Of a stretch of DNA of 64,000 nt, positions 21,656 to 36,600 are shown piece after piece. The stretch covers positions 1 to 64,000 of the forward strand of contig JALIZF010001345.1 of NCBI GenBank assembly GCA_029948255.1, read 5' to 3'. A model generated the notes under the pieces. It had not been told where the DNA came from. It worked only from the letters and a program-made list of their open reading frames with translations, and ran no database searches. Both the position numbers and the translations under genes were made by a program. How positions within the stretch are numbered: the stretch's first letter is position 1; each line of letters starts with the position of its first letter. This stretch comes from Telmatactis stephensoni. Its lineage: Eukaryota; Cnidaria; Anthozoa; Actiniaria; Isophelliidae.

Positions 21656-24600
21656 ATGTCCAAAGAAGAAACTGATGATGGTGGGAAAAAATCAGAACCA
21701 ATTCCAGTAGGTAAGTCAACAACCACATGATTATGATGAACTGAGCAGCATACTCTTACAGTACACAACAAAATAGTGAGGTTGGTTTAGTGAATTTAAT
21801 GCATTACACATGCAATTCAAGTAGCAATTTATCATAGATAAAAACAAACATGATTGCATGCATATATACTGCTATATTAAAATACTGCTTTTTGCAATTG
21901 TACTCGGTTCATATATTAACTGCAACTGCCAGCAATAACAGCTAAACACAATACATTGTATTTGCATGCCCACAATTTGTGGTTCTTAAGATTGAATGCA
22001 ATTGTATATAGCACTCTCAAACACAATTGCTGAAATATTGCTGCAATTGTGGTAACTCAATGCCAGAAAAAAATTTTCCTGTACCATGCTATACCTACCT
22101 ATAATACCTATATGTTCTACCTACCAACTTACCTACATGTACCTATTATTACCTACTAATTTGGAAGGGTTATATTGCTTTTGCTTGTCCTTCTCATCAG
22201 CAGTGGTAATTGTTAGAGAACATTCATTATTTAATCTCTTATGCATTTAATGTGATATTTATCTCCAATTTTCATTAGATGACATAGTTAGTGATCGATA
22301 TAGAAGAAGGTCAAGAGCAAACATAATCGAAGAGAGGTTCTTGGATTTAAAACAGCAATACACCACAGATCTTGTTAATGGAGCAACAGATCTAGAAGAA
22401 TCAAAAGCTTTGATTTTGGAAAAGTACTGTGATGAGCTGATATCAGTTGATGATGAGATTTATGACAAGTACCAAGTGTTAGATTTTGAGACACTACTCA
22501 ACAATAACAAGGTATTCTCACCCTTTGTCCTATTATTATCCAACACTTTTATAATATGATTAATAGGGGAGGTGGAAATTTTGTTGAGAATATATATAAT
22601 ATATGCATATATTACTGGCAGAGAGCAACAGCAACTTCAAAGAAAATAGTTACAGCTTCTTACAGTTCAAATTCAAAAACTGTGGTCACCTAGAAATATT
22701 TCAGGAATGTGTCTGTTGTTTTTGGGCCAATCAGAATGGTTGTCTTGTCACAAAGATAACAACCAAGTCCCTGATTGGTCAATAGACATTCCTGAAATTT
22801 TTTCCAGATGCCCATGGTTTTTGTGGCTACAGCCTCGAAGAGGCAAAGCCACTTAGTCTTTGGGTTGTAAGTAAGAGATTAGTAAGGGTGTGCGTAAACC
22901 ACAGGAATTCTAATAATAAACTTCGGAACCAATCAGCGATCGACTTTGAACGAGTAGACAATGATCGATAATGATAAACAAAGGACACTTTAAAATAACA
23001 TAATTTCAATTCAGTGTTAAAATGAACAGAAACAAAACTGAGAATTTGAAAGTGAACTACTGCCTGAGTCTGTCATGAAAACAACAACAATAATAAGGCG
23101 CATTGAATTAACCACCAATTGCATGCTATGCATAGTTCATGAAGACTGACAAGATTCTCTTCCGTCAATCAACTAATTGCTTAATTGAGGCAAAAATTTG
23201 CTGTGGAAGTTTTTACAATCCAGAATTAAAACAGTACAAATTCATCTTTAAAAGAGTTAAATTAAAAATTGTTAAAGAAATAATTTGTGAACTTTTTCTG
23301 TAAATTAGGTCACATACTGCATAACTTTGCTCACGAGACTTCAAAGCCGTGACTAACAGTGAATGGAAGTGCTACTTAATTTCAAGCCTAAGTTAAATCA
23401 TTAAAACTAAATAATAAATGAGATAAGCACTGGTGACTTTGGCTCAATTTTCTATGAAAAGGATATCTCTATATACCTGTTTTATGTTCCAATTGTCTGT
23501 TTGTTTACTAAATTAGGAGTGACTCGACCAATTGTGTTTCGAATGCTTTTATGTCGGGTGCATAGCAATAAAATCTGGATAAGTTGTTTAGTGGCTGCAA
23601 ATATCTAATTTTTTTGTTACATTATCTTCTATGAAAAAAATATTTTTGCCATTTGTTTGACAGCTATACATTTCTGTTTCTGGAGTTACAGAAACCTTAC
23701 TAATCATCTAAGCACTCAGCAATCTCACATAAGCTGAAATTACAGTAAATAGCCAGTATTTAAACACTGTATCTCATTAATTTACTGAGACGCTTTTAAT
23801 TCTTTCTATCCCATAAGGCTGTAGCCACATGCGCTTAGTAAGTGCCTATTTTTCAATTTGCACTGTAAAACTACAGAGGGATTTTTGCTAATTTGCTCTT
23901 TGTGGAAAACTATTATAAAATTCATTTACCAGCAAAGTTATCTAGTATCTGGATAATCAATTCTAATGAGACATTGCTCTTCACACATTAAATGTCTTCT
24001 TTCAAAAGAGCCAAAGGAGAATCAATTGCCTACGCCAGACCTTACATATCCTAGAGAGGTATGCATCTAATCTCATCAAACCAAACAGACCACCCAACTG
24101 GCGAACTGTAGAATTTACAAGCAGTCTTGATGACAAGCGTAATCTTGAAAATGTTCAAGGAAGCCATGATATTTTAAAGCAAATGGGTTACACCAAGCCA
24201 ATAGAAAATGGGCTTTCTTTCCCTGATCATGTCAAAGTACCAGACGTCGAGAGAATCAAAATTCTTGCAGCAGAATTGTTCCTGGCAGCATATGAGACAT
24301 ACAAACTGGTACACAATGAGCATCCACATTTGAAGATACCCCCAGCTACAAGTTCTTGTGATAGAGGAGCTATGGCAAGTTCTTTAGAAACTCAACATCT
24401 GAAGGTAAGGTTGCTAATTAAGAAACTACATGTAGAGTAATAATGACGGGTGTCAGTAATAGTGAGGACAATCTTGAACATAACTGGTTGAGACAGTGCT
24501 GGTTTTGCAATGACCATGGTCTCAACTCACTGTCATGACCACATAGGTCAAAAAACATTGTCAACCACCCTACCCCTTTTCTCAATGTTGTTTCAGAGGA

Positions 24601-27600
24601 TTGTCCATACAGCAGACCTGATTTTGAGTTGACAACAACATTGAGGTGAGAGGGGGATAGGAGTGAAGAGGATTGCTTTTGAATATGAACTCAAGTTTGT
24701 GAGTAAAATGTTGAATTGTCTCAAGGGTTTGTCCAAGCTAAGATTTGTAGGTAGTGTCAATAATAGCAAAATGTTGAGGTAAGGTAAAGCCCTCTACCCC
24801 TTCTATATCAGCGCTCCTTTTTACAAGCATTTAAAGCTAATTAAAGCAATACTAAAAGGAAAAAAAGTCAAAACAAGAATTAGTCTCCTTTGCAGCCGTT
24901 TTTTGTTTCATTTAAGCCTAAGCAAGTTGCTTGACGACACAAAAAACGGCTGCAAAAGAGACTAAACAAGGATGTGAGGTCACTGGGAATCCAACTCAGG
25001 ACCTCTCCCACCTAAGGCCATGCACTAACCAACTGTGCCATCCTTGCTCCTGAAGAGGTATCAGCAATGAGGAAGTGTCAGCAACAGGGAAGTGTCAGCA
25101 ACAGGGGGTGTCAGCAACAAGGTAGTGTCAGCAACAGGGGGTGTCAGGAACAGGGAAGTGTCAGCAACAGGGAGGTGTCAACAACAGGGAGGTGTCAGCA
25201 ACAGGGGGTGTCAGGAACAGGGAAGTGTCAGCAACAGGGAGTGTCAGCAACAGGGAAGTGTCAGCAACAGGAAGTGTCAGCAACAAGGAAGTGTCAGCAA
25301 CAGGGAGGTGTCAGGAATAGGGAAGTGTCAGCAACAGGGAGGTGTCAGCAACAGGGAGGTGTCAGCAACAAGGGTGTCAGGAATAGGGTAGTGTCAACAA
25401 CAGGGGGATGTCAGCAACAGGGGGTGTCAGCAACAGGGGGTGCCAGCAACAAGGAAGTGTCAGCAACAGGGAGGTGTCAGCAACAGGGAGGTGTCAGCAA
25501 CAGGGAGGTGTCAGCAACAGGGAGGTGTCAGGAATAGGGAAGTGTCAGCAACAGGGAGGTGTCAGCAACAAGGAAGTATCAGCAACAGGGTGTCAGGAAC
25601 AGGGAAGTGTCAGCAATGGGAGTGTCAGCAACAGGGAAGTATCAGCAACAGGGAGGTATCAGCAACAGGGAGGTGTCAGCAACAGGGAAGTGTCAGCAAC
25701 AGGGAGGTGTCAGCAACAGGGAGGTGTCAGCAACAGGGAGGTGTCAGCAACAGGGAAGTGTCAGCAACAGGGAGGTGTCAGCAACAGGGAGGTGTCAGCA
25801 ACAGGGAAGTGTCAGCAACAGGGAGGTGTCAGGAACAGGGAAGTGTCAGCAACAGGGAGGTGTCAGGAATAGGGAAGTGTCAGCAGCAGGGGGATATCAG
25901 CAACAGGCGGTATCAGCAACAGGGGTGTCAGGAACAGGGAAGTGTTAGCAACTGGGGTGTCAGCAACAGGGAAGTGATAGAAACAGGGAAGTATCAGGAA
26001 TAGGGAAGTGTCAGCAGCAGGGGGATGTCAGCAACAAGGAAGTATCAGCAATGGGAGTGTCAGCAACAGGGAAGTGTCAGCAACAGGAGTGTCAGCAACA
26101 AGGAAGTGTCAGCAATGGGAGTGTCAGCAACAGGGGGTGTCAGCACCTGGGAGGTGTCAGCAACAAGGAAGTGTCAGCAATGGGAGGTGTCAGGAATAGG
26201 GAAGTGTCAGCAACAGGGGGTATCAGCAACAGGGGTGTCAGCAATAGGGAAGTGTTAGCAACTGGGGTGTCAGCAACAGGGACGTGATAGAAACAGGGAA
26301 GTGTCAGGAATAGGGAAGTGTCAGCAGCAGGGGGATGTCAGCAACAGGGGTCTCAGGAATAGGGAAGTGTCAGCAATGGGAGTGTCAGCAACAGGGAGGT
26401 GTCAGCAACAGGGGGTGTCAGCAACAGAGAGGTGTCAGCAACAAGGAAGTGTCAGCAATGGGAGGTGTCAGCAACAAGGAAGTGTCAGCAACAGGGAGGT
26501 GTCAAGAATAGGGAAGGGTCAGCAGCAGGGGGATGTCAGCAGCAGGGGGTATCAGCAACAGAGGTGTCAGGAATAGGGAAGTGTTAGCAAATGGGGTGTC
26601 AGCAACAGGGAAGTGATAGAAACAGGGAAGTGTCAGCAACAGGGAGGTGTCAGGAACAGGGAAGTGTCAGCAACAGGGAAGTGTCAGCAACAGGGAGGTA
26701 TCAGCAACAGGGAGGTGTCAGCAACAGGGAGGTGTCAGCAACAGGGAGGTGTCAGCAGCAAGGGTGTCAGGAATAGGGTAGTGTCAACAACAGGGGGATG
26801 TCAGCAACAGGGGGTGTCAGCAACAGGGGGTGCCAGCAACAGGGGGGTGTCAGGAATAGGGAAGTGTCAATAATAATGAGCTGTTGATAATATGGGTATC
26901 AGTAATAGCAGGCCGTGTAGTGAGGTGTCAATAGTAGTGAAATGGTTGTAATGACATGAAGAAGTGTCAGTAATAGCAGATTGTGTGTAATAGTGAGGGG
27001 TTAGTAATAGTGGAGTGTCTACATTGTATAATGAGGTGTGGCAATATTGGTCAGTAATAGTGAGGTATCACTTTTTGATATCAGTAAGGCCCATAATAAT
27101 GAGATGTCCACATAACAGCTAGCTAGAGCCTGTCAGAGGTGTTCTGCTTAAGGCAATATTTGACTATAAGAGGCTAGGTGGGAAATGACTTTAAACATTT
27201 TTTCTTACAGAAAGATTTAGCCAGATCAGGACCATCACAAAACATTACTCTTCCACAAGCAACTGAAACAGTCTCAACAACAAATGATTTACAATGGCAC
27301 GTTTGTGGTGAAAACGCTGAATTTTCTTGTGAAGACTGTAATGAGTCTTTCTGCTCCAGTTCTGTCACAACATTTCACAGAAAATGGCCAAGTCATGTTA
27401 CAAGAAGGATTACTTCATCACGTTCTGTAGACGCAGAGCAGAGAGAACGTTCTCCTTCGCCTGTCTTGTATGAGAATGTTGTCTTAAGACCAACTGTTAA
27501 ATTTCAAGAAGAAAAACTAGACACAAGGTAAATTTACCTGAATATTTTGTAAGATTTTATTTTTACAATACATTAATCAATGCAACAAAAATGCCATGTC

Positions 27601-30600
27601 AGGAAAATGATCATACTGGATGGCAAATACCATCACAACCTTTTCCTAAGAGAGAAAATGAAGGAAACCTCTGTCAACTGCCTCCACTTTCTTTGATGTG
27701 TTGATCATCCAAACTTTTGGATGCATGTAACCAGTTTTCTGCTTATAAGGCATGCTAAATATTGATCAGTTTTGCTGGCATTTTACTTGACTTTGGTACT
27801 TTGTTTATCAATCAGTTGTTTTTGACCTTTGTGACCTTGTGTAGTTCCAGAAAATATCCATACCCCCCCCCCCCCAAAGGGGATTTTGAGATCCCCCATA
27901 CGCCCTGGAATTTCTGTTCCAAGGAGTGTTCATAAGATCCCCACCCCCTGGAATTTCCATGAATGTTCAACTTGGCTTTTACTACCCCCTGGAAACCCCC
28001 AATGCCCCAAAACGTGCTTATTTAACTGTAGGCATTTACCTGGAGCAGTTTAGATATCTATAATTCATGGATACAGACGTAGGTGGCATTGAAAATCTTC
28101 TTTGTATGCTACCATAAACACTCTGTGTATCTAGAATAAGCTGCATAATTTTCTGACAAATCTCCAATCTTAAATTTACTGTCATTTCTCTTGTTTTACA
28201 TCTTATGAGATGAAAATTTGCACTTTTACTAATATCCAGGTGCTATTTCTATTTCTGGCATTCGTTTTGATGGTGCTGCTTGATTTAGGGATAAAGGGTC
28301 ACATGACAAGAGGGTCACAATCTTTAGTTACAAGACCAAACTAAGTATAAGATTAAGGCTACAAATATATTCAGCTTTACTTTTTGTCTATTGAACTGAC
28401 GTCACTCTGTGATCAGAAACAGCAGCACTGCACCAGAAGAAGATGTTGGCAGAGGCATCCTAATTGCTATAATTTTAGAGCAGAAACCACCACATTAATT
28501 ATCATTATATTCCAAATGGCTCTAGCTGGTTTGCCTTTTGATATTGTACTATATTATATGCCTTCATCTGAACCACAAATTGTCAGAAACCTTGTGGTTT
28601 CCATGAGGCAATTTGCAATTACAGCAATTTTGTTATGGTGGTGTGTGAGTTGTTGTATATGGCTCATATCTGTTGTTATGTTGTGCCCTTAAGATTTATC
28701 AGGAGCTTATGGTGAAACAAATAAATTGATTTAATACTGTCTTTCATTAAAATTTTTAGTTCCAGAGATGCTGTTCATCTTCCACCAATACCAAGACCAG
28801 GATCGCAGGGTTCCTCAGTGTCACTTGAGTGTCTACACTGCTTTTGTATAAATGAAAAAGATGTGGTAAAGTGTGTTGCCTGTGGCAAAAAATTACAAGG
28901 TCATGAAACTGCTTCACATAACACTGAAATACCAGGTGATAATGACAGAGCGATCAACCTACCTGTACTGCAATCCTTGCAGATTCCCAGGAATGTCTTG
29001 TCAAGATCACAGACTGATATTCAGGTAAGTCAAGCCCTTTCCATGTGCCAGTCAACTGAATTCCCAATACTATGGAGTTTAACTCTGAAATGCTTTGGAG
29101 CAGTGGGTGATTCAAACAACATTTCCCGAACCTAGCTACATGTATCACTGTTAAGATCGATCACCACCCAAGTTTTCCTGCCTAAAAGAAATAGAAGGGC
29201 GAGCAACTTAAAAATAAAAGCCCTCTAAGAGGACATATGGTTACTGGTCAAATGATAAATAAACAAGCAAAGCAATTAAACAGATAAACAAACAAACCAA
29301 CAAAAATAAATAGAAAAGAAAGAAAGAATGCTTTTGAGAAAAAATAATTATAATTGTTCTGTCAATATGGAGTCTACGAGAATGATGAAAGTGCTCCAAA
29401 AAGTCCTCCAAATTATATATTACAAATTAAAGAAAATGACAAACTAGGCAAACCACAACTTTCTATTCCTAAAAGTTTTGAGGTTACTGAACAAACAGAA
29501 CAGTCTTTGTAGTCACATCTGGACTCATTGGCTCTTTGTTAAATGGCTAATTAAATTCAAAAATAATTTTCACGTGTATTTCACATCCTTTTTGCATATT
29601 TCCCCCATTAGTGTAGTGACAGGTAAAATAAAAGCTGTGCCTGGTTAAATAAGAAAAATAAAGATAAATCATTGTCTACTTACCAATATATCCAAACAAA
29701 CACAAGACCTTTTTGTCAGTGGTATCGACGAAGCCAATGCCGAGTATGTTCATAGACTCCATATTTATCGAGAACTTCTCAGATTTTTTCATCGAAAGGA
29801 AATATCTAATGAAATTATAACAACCGCTGTCTAAAAAATGAGTTAAGTAATCCTCGAGCCAATTCCATACCTTTTTCGTTCTCTCTTCGTGAACGACTTC
29901 GGGAAATCCGAATTACTTACACACTTACACACTTACTTACACGCTCGATGACATGATGGTTACTGGCTTGCATACAAGGCAGTAACCACAAAAAGAGTCA
30001 TCCAGGAATCATCATTAAAAAATGAATATGTAATGGCACAGATCAGAAGAACTCGTCAAAGTCATCAAAAACTTATTTTTTCTGTTTTACTACTTTAATC
30101 CACTTCAAAATCTCTCAAATTTATCTAAATACATACTAACCCCCATAAAACCTTTTAACCTAAAATTATCTTCAGAAAAATTTAAACTGGCAAAATATAT
30201 AATTAAACCACAAAATGCCATGTGTTCACAAATGTGAGAAATAGAAAAGGAAGAATTCTTAAAATATAAGATGAAATGTCAAAAATTGGGTTCTGATTGT
30301 TAATATTGTCAATGAAGAACTCCTGTTGTAGGGATATTGGTAGATTGGTTGGATAGTTGTATGAAGGTGGAAGTATGCATGCATAGAGAGGTTGTCATTG
30401 TACGTAGTGTGCATGAGGTGGTCTTTAATTATAAGGAAATGTTTTCAGATGGTGTTGAACTGTAAAGAATTCATCCTAGAGAGGCTCACTAGCTGTGCCA
30501 TTTGGAGACTCAATTACATATCGGTTTTATCAGTTTTTATTCTCAATATTATACAGCTATTATCTTTACTTTTTCAGAGAGCAGAATCAATGGTTCCTAA

Positions 30601-33600
30601 TCCTCCAGGACAAGAAAATCCTAGAGTATATAATCCCTTTCAAATAAATAAAATGAAAGAAGAAGGTCAAAACTTTGTCAAACTGTTGAAGGTATGTTCA
30701 TAAGATCATTGATTATATAGTGTAGGTCGCTGGATTATTTTACTATTGGATAACTCAAACTGTTAATGTCCACCGCTTCAGTTAATTGAAAAAAAAAATG
30801 GAAAAGGATGGAAATTAAAAAAATGGAAAAGGATGGAAATTATAAAATAGTATATGGAAGTAAAAAATCGGTTTGATTGGTTGGTATTGAAATGTTGTAG
30901 AGAATCATGCAGATGGTATTTTTGAGAGATGTGGCTGTCAAAATAGCAAATTCATCTAAGAGAGGCTACCATTTTGGAGGCTCAATTATTACATTTATTT
31001 AGCTATTATTTTTACTTCTTCAGTGTGCAGAAAAACTGGGATTTACTCCTGAAGAATTAAATATTGCCTACAGCTTCCACAGAAGTGATCCTATTGACTG
31101 GCTTCAGAATGAGTGGTTTAATAAAATCCAACAAGTGATGAAGAAGTTTGCCAATTCTACCAAAGACAAATTCCTTGGTAATCTAAGTCCACAAGAGGCA
31201 AGAGAAGCATTGATAGAGCAAGATGGTGATGTTTACAAAGCTTGCAAAAAGTGCATAGCAGATCGAATGAAGAAAGTATGTAAAGCTGGCTGCAATCTTT
31301 TCAATTAGTTTTCATTTGTAGGACCAGCCTGGCATGAAAGTACCAGCTAGACCAAACACACTAGGACCTCAATCAACACTGGAGACAGCATGCATGGTCG
31401 AGTGGTCAAAATGTCGGCTTTGCAATCCAGTGGTCCCGAGTTCGAGTCCTGGCCACTATAGCTGAGGTCGAATTTGTTCTGGGTAGTTCAAGTTCAAATT
31501 CAACTTTTTGACCATGCTTGTAAATAGCCAACTGGTTGTGATTCTTAAATTAATTATGCTTATGCTTATTTTCAGTTATCATGGTTATTTTATTCTGTTT
31601 AGAGGGCCACACATTTGTCAGTTAATAAATAATAATAAATACTTTATTTAAACTGGAAGATCTATCAGCATTACAAACACTGGTCTAAACAAGATGTCCA
31701 GTCTAGCTAATAAAAATACTATAAACACTCTCTCTAGTAGCACCCTCTCTCTTCTCTCTCTAAAAAATACAATATACTATGTATGTAAATATAGTTGAAT
31801 AACTGTCACGTGCTACCTCATTGAATAAAAGTCAATTTATTATTATTTTTTATTTTATAACACCAAATTTAAAATGAAATGTAAATAATGCAGTTGACTG
31901 TGTTCAGCAGATTTTTTTGGGTTTAATGTCCATGTTTTATCCATGTTTTTCCTTTGTAGACCTGGGCTATTATATAGACTGAACAAATTATGTAAATAAT
32001 TATGTAGTTGTGTCTATTGGATAATTTTTGCAATTTTTAAATCTATGCTTATCCAAGAATGTGTGAAGGCCTAACCATTTCTAGCTGTACTTTATTAAAA
32101 GGCAGCAGCTCCATCCTTAGTAAGGGTTGCCCCCCTTCTTCAAACAATTGCAAAATGATCTGCTCCACCAACTGTGCCAATGAGATAGCAGTTACCAACC
32201 CACTGAACACCCTCAAATTCATTGACTTAAATTTATTGTGATAGCTAGTTTATAACATATTAGTTTATGATATAAAGTTTCAAAAAGTATCAAAAAAATG
32301 AAAACAAACAAGCAAAAGGAAGTTGAATCACAGCTATCCAAAGCTAATATCATTTATCATATATATATATATAGCTATTTCATTTAACGTTGTCGCTGAT
32401 AAGCTTAAAAGCCTAAAGGCTAAAGCCTTTCAACTATATCTTTTGTTTACCAATAAACTTCGCTGTAGGCTATCTGAGAAATTAAGGAATATATGTGTCC
32501 AAGTTGTAGAATTTGCAAACATTATACAGTGAGTTTCTTATTGTAATGATAAAATTTCTCATGATTCCGCTCTCAAAGCTTTAGGCTTTAGGCTTTTTTC
32601 AGCGACAACGTTAATTGAATTAGCTATATATAAAGCTAAAAAGAGAAAATGTATCTAGAACCTTATTTAAAATCAGTTAAAATCCAAGAATACAAATACA
32701 ATTATAGTAGTCATGAGACTTTGATTGAAAGTCTAAATAACCTTTCTCACTGTGCTATGAATTTTTTGAAGTTTGGCTATTTTTTATGTTTGCATGCAAA
32801 AAAAGAAGCAGCTATAAAATCCAAAATCAGAAGCACTGTGAAGAAAGAGAATTTGTTTGTGAATCTCATGCAACAGAATGTATTTATTTCTTCTTATTTT
32901 TCACCCATTTACTAGCTAAATGATCTTATGGAGTCCAAGCTCTATGCCAAAACTAGTGATGCCATCAAAGCCCTTGATGATTACAATGGTAATGTAGAGG
33001 AAGCCATTCACCAGCTCCAAAGGAAGACATTTGAACCCATGTTGCAGAGAATTAAGGACAGCTGCATATCAGAAAACAATGTTGTTGGTTTATCTGACAG
33101 CCAAAACAGCCCTTCTCAAGATGATGAGAATTTTGAAGCTTCTGTGTCTAACAAAGAGATTAACATGGATGTGAGTTTGTATCTGTTTTTGTTTTTGTTT
33201 AAATTTGTATATTTTTATTTTGTATTTTGTTTATATTCATTTGTTTGTATTTGCTTGCTTGTTTGCTTTTTTGTGTTTTGTCATATAGTACGTATCAGCA
33301 ACTGGTTCTATCAATAACAAATCCTTTTAAGAATCTTTAAAGCACAGAGAATGATATGATCATTTATTATGGAATGATAACTGATCATAACATGTCGTAA
33401 ACAATGTGTGGTTCACATGTACATGTATGAGCAATGTTTGTGAAAGTGGCCCAAAGACTGATCTCTGAGGAACACAAGAAAAACACTGTTCAATTAAAAT
33501 AGTTTTTTGTATGCATGAGTGTGAAACAGTTGTTCAGTAACTGTTGGTATCTTGGTGCATGTCTTGCAATTGATATTATCAATAAAAGCAGTCAAAAATT

Positions 33601-36600
33601 GTTATTATTAATATTATTATTTAGAGGTTAACACAGTTAGCGAGTGAATTATTGGGATTTACACCTTCACGAGTTTGCTAACAATAAACGAGAAATTTTA
33701 AATACTGCATGAGGCGTTAGCTGAGTGCAGTATGAGAAAATTTCAAGTTCATGCATTGTTAGTGAACGAGTGAAGGTAAATCTTCATAATTCACGAGCAA
33801 AGAGTGCTTTACGGTAACCTTTTTATTAATTAATATATTCAATTTGAATACACTGCAGAAGCAGGCTAACACTGTCAGTACGACATCTAAGATCATTAGA
33901 AATAACTCAGGTCACCCAAAATAGTAAGTTAATTCAAAATTAACAATACAATATTGAAAAATTACCATGATACAAGAACTTTAGAGTTGTTAAAAGACAA
34001 TAAACAGTTCTCAGAATCCATATTTACAACTTGCTTGATAAAATTGAAATCGTCCATATAATCAAGTTAGAGCTACTTTTTTGGTTCATTAAAAGTGATT
34101 CAGCACTGAGTCCTAGAATTCTGTTAGTGAAAGGTCTAGAAATTTATCGCTGGAGTTTTATTATAAGATATATAAGGTTTAAACTGGCGACTTACGGTTG
34201 AAATACTGCTAAACTCAGCTGGTACAAGACGTACATGTAGTTGTTGTCTGTCAATGAGCTAAAGGCTGAAGTACTCGTTTGGCATCTAGGTTTTCTTCGA
34301 TTCCTGATAAAATTGCTTTACCTCATCTGAGAGAACTTAATTGTGGCGACTCAACTTTCTATGAGATTTGGGTTTTGGATAACTGTGGGTGAAAAACAGT
34401 AAATATTAAAGATGAATTTGGAAAGCCGGCGAACTGACTGTTTTCAAGCTGTTGAAATATGTTGATCTCAGTAAGCTAACCCAAAAAAACACTGTTTATA
34501 ATACCTTCAAAACAGGCACATCAAGCAGTCTTCTTTTTGTTTTAAATGTGCTTGTTAATCTTCTCTTTTTCGAAAAATCCTCAAATTTATCACTAGGAAC
34601 ATTTTTTCTTTCTCACTGTGCATTGTTGCCATTGATTGTTAGTATTTATTACTCAGTATTATTACGTTGTGACGTGTTGTCATGTCATATAACCACACAT
34701 CACGTGGTACAAACAATTTGTACAGTGTATGAAAATTGAATAATAGATATTTATATTTACATATTTATGAATTTTATGCATAGTTATATTTTATACACAT
34801 TAATTTGTTACTTTCCTATTTAACTTGATTATCATGAATTTTATTTATCAAAGATCATTTTTTTTTTGTATATTATTTTAATATGGGCTTTCACCAAGTT
34901 GGAGCTTTAATTGCTCTGTTGTGGATAGATCGACGTCCATCACTGACCTTTGTTTTTGTTTTCCTTAGCTCTGTATTGTTTTATTATTTTTAGTAATTAT
35001 TCTTATATTTTTTTAGTTTTAATTGTAAGTATTATGTATATTATCTATTGTCAGTGAAGGCTAAATCACTCTGTTGTATTTTTAAAGTAAAATATTATTT
35101 TGTTTGTCTTTTCTTTATAACAGCACCGAATAAATATGATGTTTGCTGAGAAAGGATTTCAATCACGAAAGCATGCAGAGACAGCCATTAAGCTAATTGA
35201 TATGGATTTCTCAGTTAGTGATTCAGTTGAAGCTGCCAAAGCTAATGGTGATCTTGAAAGGTCCCTTAAGTATTTAAAGCAAGAATGCATCTTATGCTGT
35301 GACACAAAACCAGAAAATCATGTAAGCCACAGTAATTTGGTTCCTAATGATGATGATGAGGATGATTTTCCAAACACTCAGAGGTTTTCCAAATTGAAGT
35401 TTATAAGGAAGACATGCACTCATTAATTCCATTCATATTTAATTTTGTTTCCAGATGGTAACCATGCTGCACTGTCAGTGTCGTTTTTGCAAGTCTTGTG
35501 TCAGTGAGTTTTTCAAAGTTGTCATCCATGAGCAAAACATTATGAAGCTTGTCTGTCCACAGTGTGGCGAACCTAAAAATCTGGAAGACGGTGCTGTTGC
35601 CATGGAATACTATAGTAATTTGGATATTTTGGTAAGAGCTAGTTTTGGGTAAAACAAAAAATGAGGAATCTGAAAACAGAAGCTTGACCATTGTTTCCTC
35701 ATAATCAAGGGATTTAATGTTTTTCTAATAATAGATGCTAATGTGCATCCCATTTGTCAATGAATCTAAGAGCCTTTATTTGATAATAATAAATAATAAA
35801 TGAATAATAATAATAATAATAAATACGTATCTATATAGCACCATTTCTGGCAGTTCAATGATGCTTAATTTACAATAATAATAGTAATAAATCTTCTACA
35901 GCAGGTCACTCATACTCACTACCTCTACATTAAACACATCGTTCAACTTGCATGTTAATTTTTGCTGACGGAGGGAAAACTGGAGAACCAGGAGGAAAAA
36001 CCCTTGTGGCATGGTAGAATTATTACACATCAAACAAACTCAATTCACATATGATCTGATGCCTGAGCCAGTACTTAATTGAACCCCAACCACAGCAGTG
36101 AAAGGCCAGTGCTCTCACCACTTGTTGGCTGGCCAACTATATAATTATGGACTTAATGGTTCCTTTCTCTTGCCAACAAATCAGGCATAGTTACAGTCTT
36201 GTACATGTTCTGTTAATGACTTGATATTAATACCATTCTCTTTCCAGATTCGTCAATGTGTGGACTCTGAAACCCATGATTTATTTCAACGAAAATTGCG
36301 TGATCAAACACTTATGAAGGAACCCAACTTTAGATGGTGCTCACATGTATGTTATTGCTATTATAATGCATCTGTCATTAATTTGTTTGTTTGTTTGTTT
36401 GTTTGATATTTATTTACTTCTTTTTTTGCTGTTGAAAGAACATTTATTTATTAAATGGCCATTTGTCTTTTATAATTATTATTTTTGTTTGTGTCATTGG
36501 TAGTGTTCATCAGGATTCATAAATGACACGCCAAAGGATCTAAAAATGGCTTGTCCAAGCTGTCAAAAGTGTACATGTTTCCTGTGTAAAAGACAGGTTT

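Noticed and set aside
25067..26003. Several overlapping Gln/Ser/Val-rich ORFs of 99-187 codons
   Set aside because: They are the three frames of one 17-bp minisatellite inside a HOIP intron, with no start context or splice support.
25055..26872. Regular repeat array that could be mistaken for CRISPR
   Set aside because: Units are contiguous without unique spacers, the genome is eukaryotic and there are no cas genes.
28384..28692. 102-codon ORF with hydrophobic segments in HOIP intron 4
   Set aside because: Composition typical of AT-rich intron; no family, no flanking splice sites, and the flanking HOIP exons join in frame without it.
31393..31460. tRNA gene
   Set aside because: A and B boxes are present but cloverleaf pairing is poor and the sequence continues into a SINE body.
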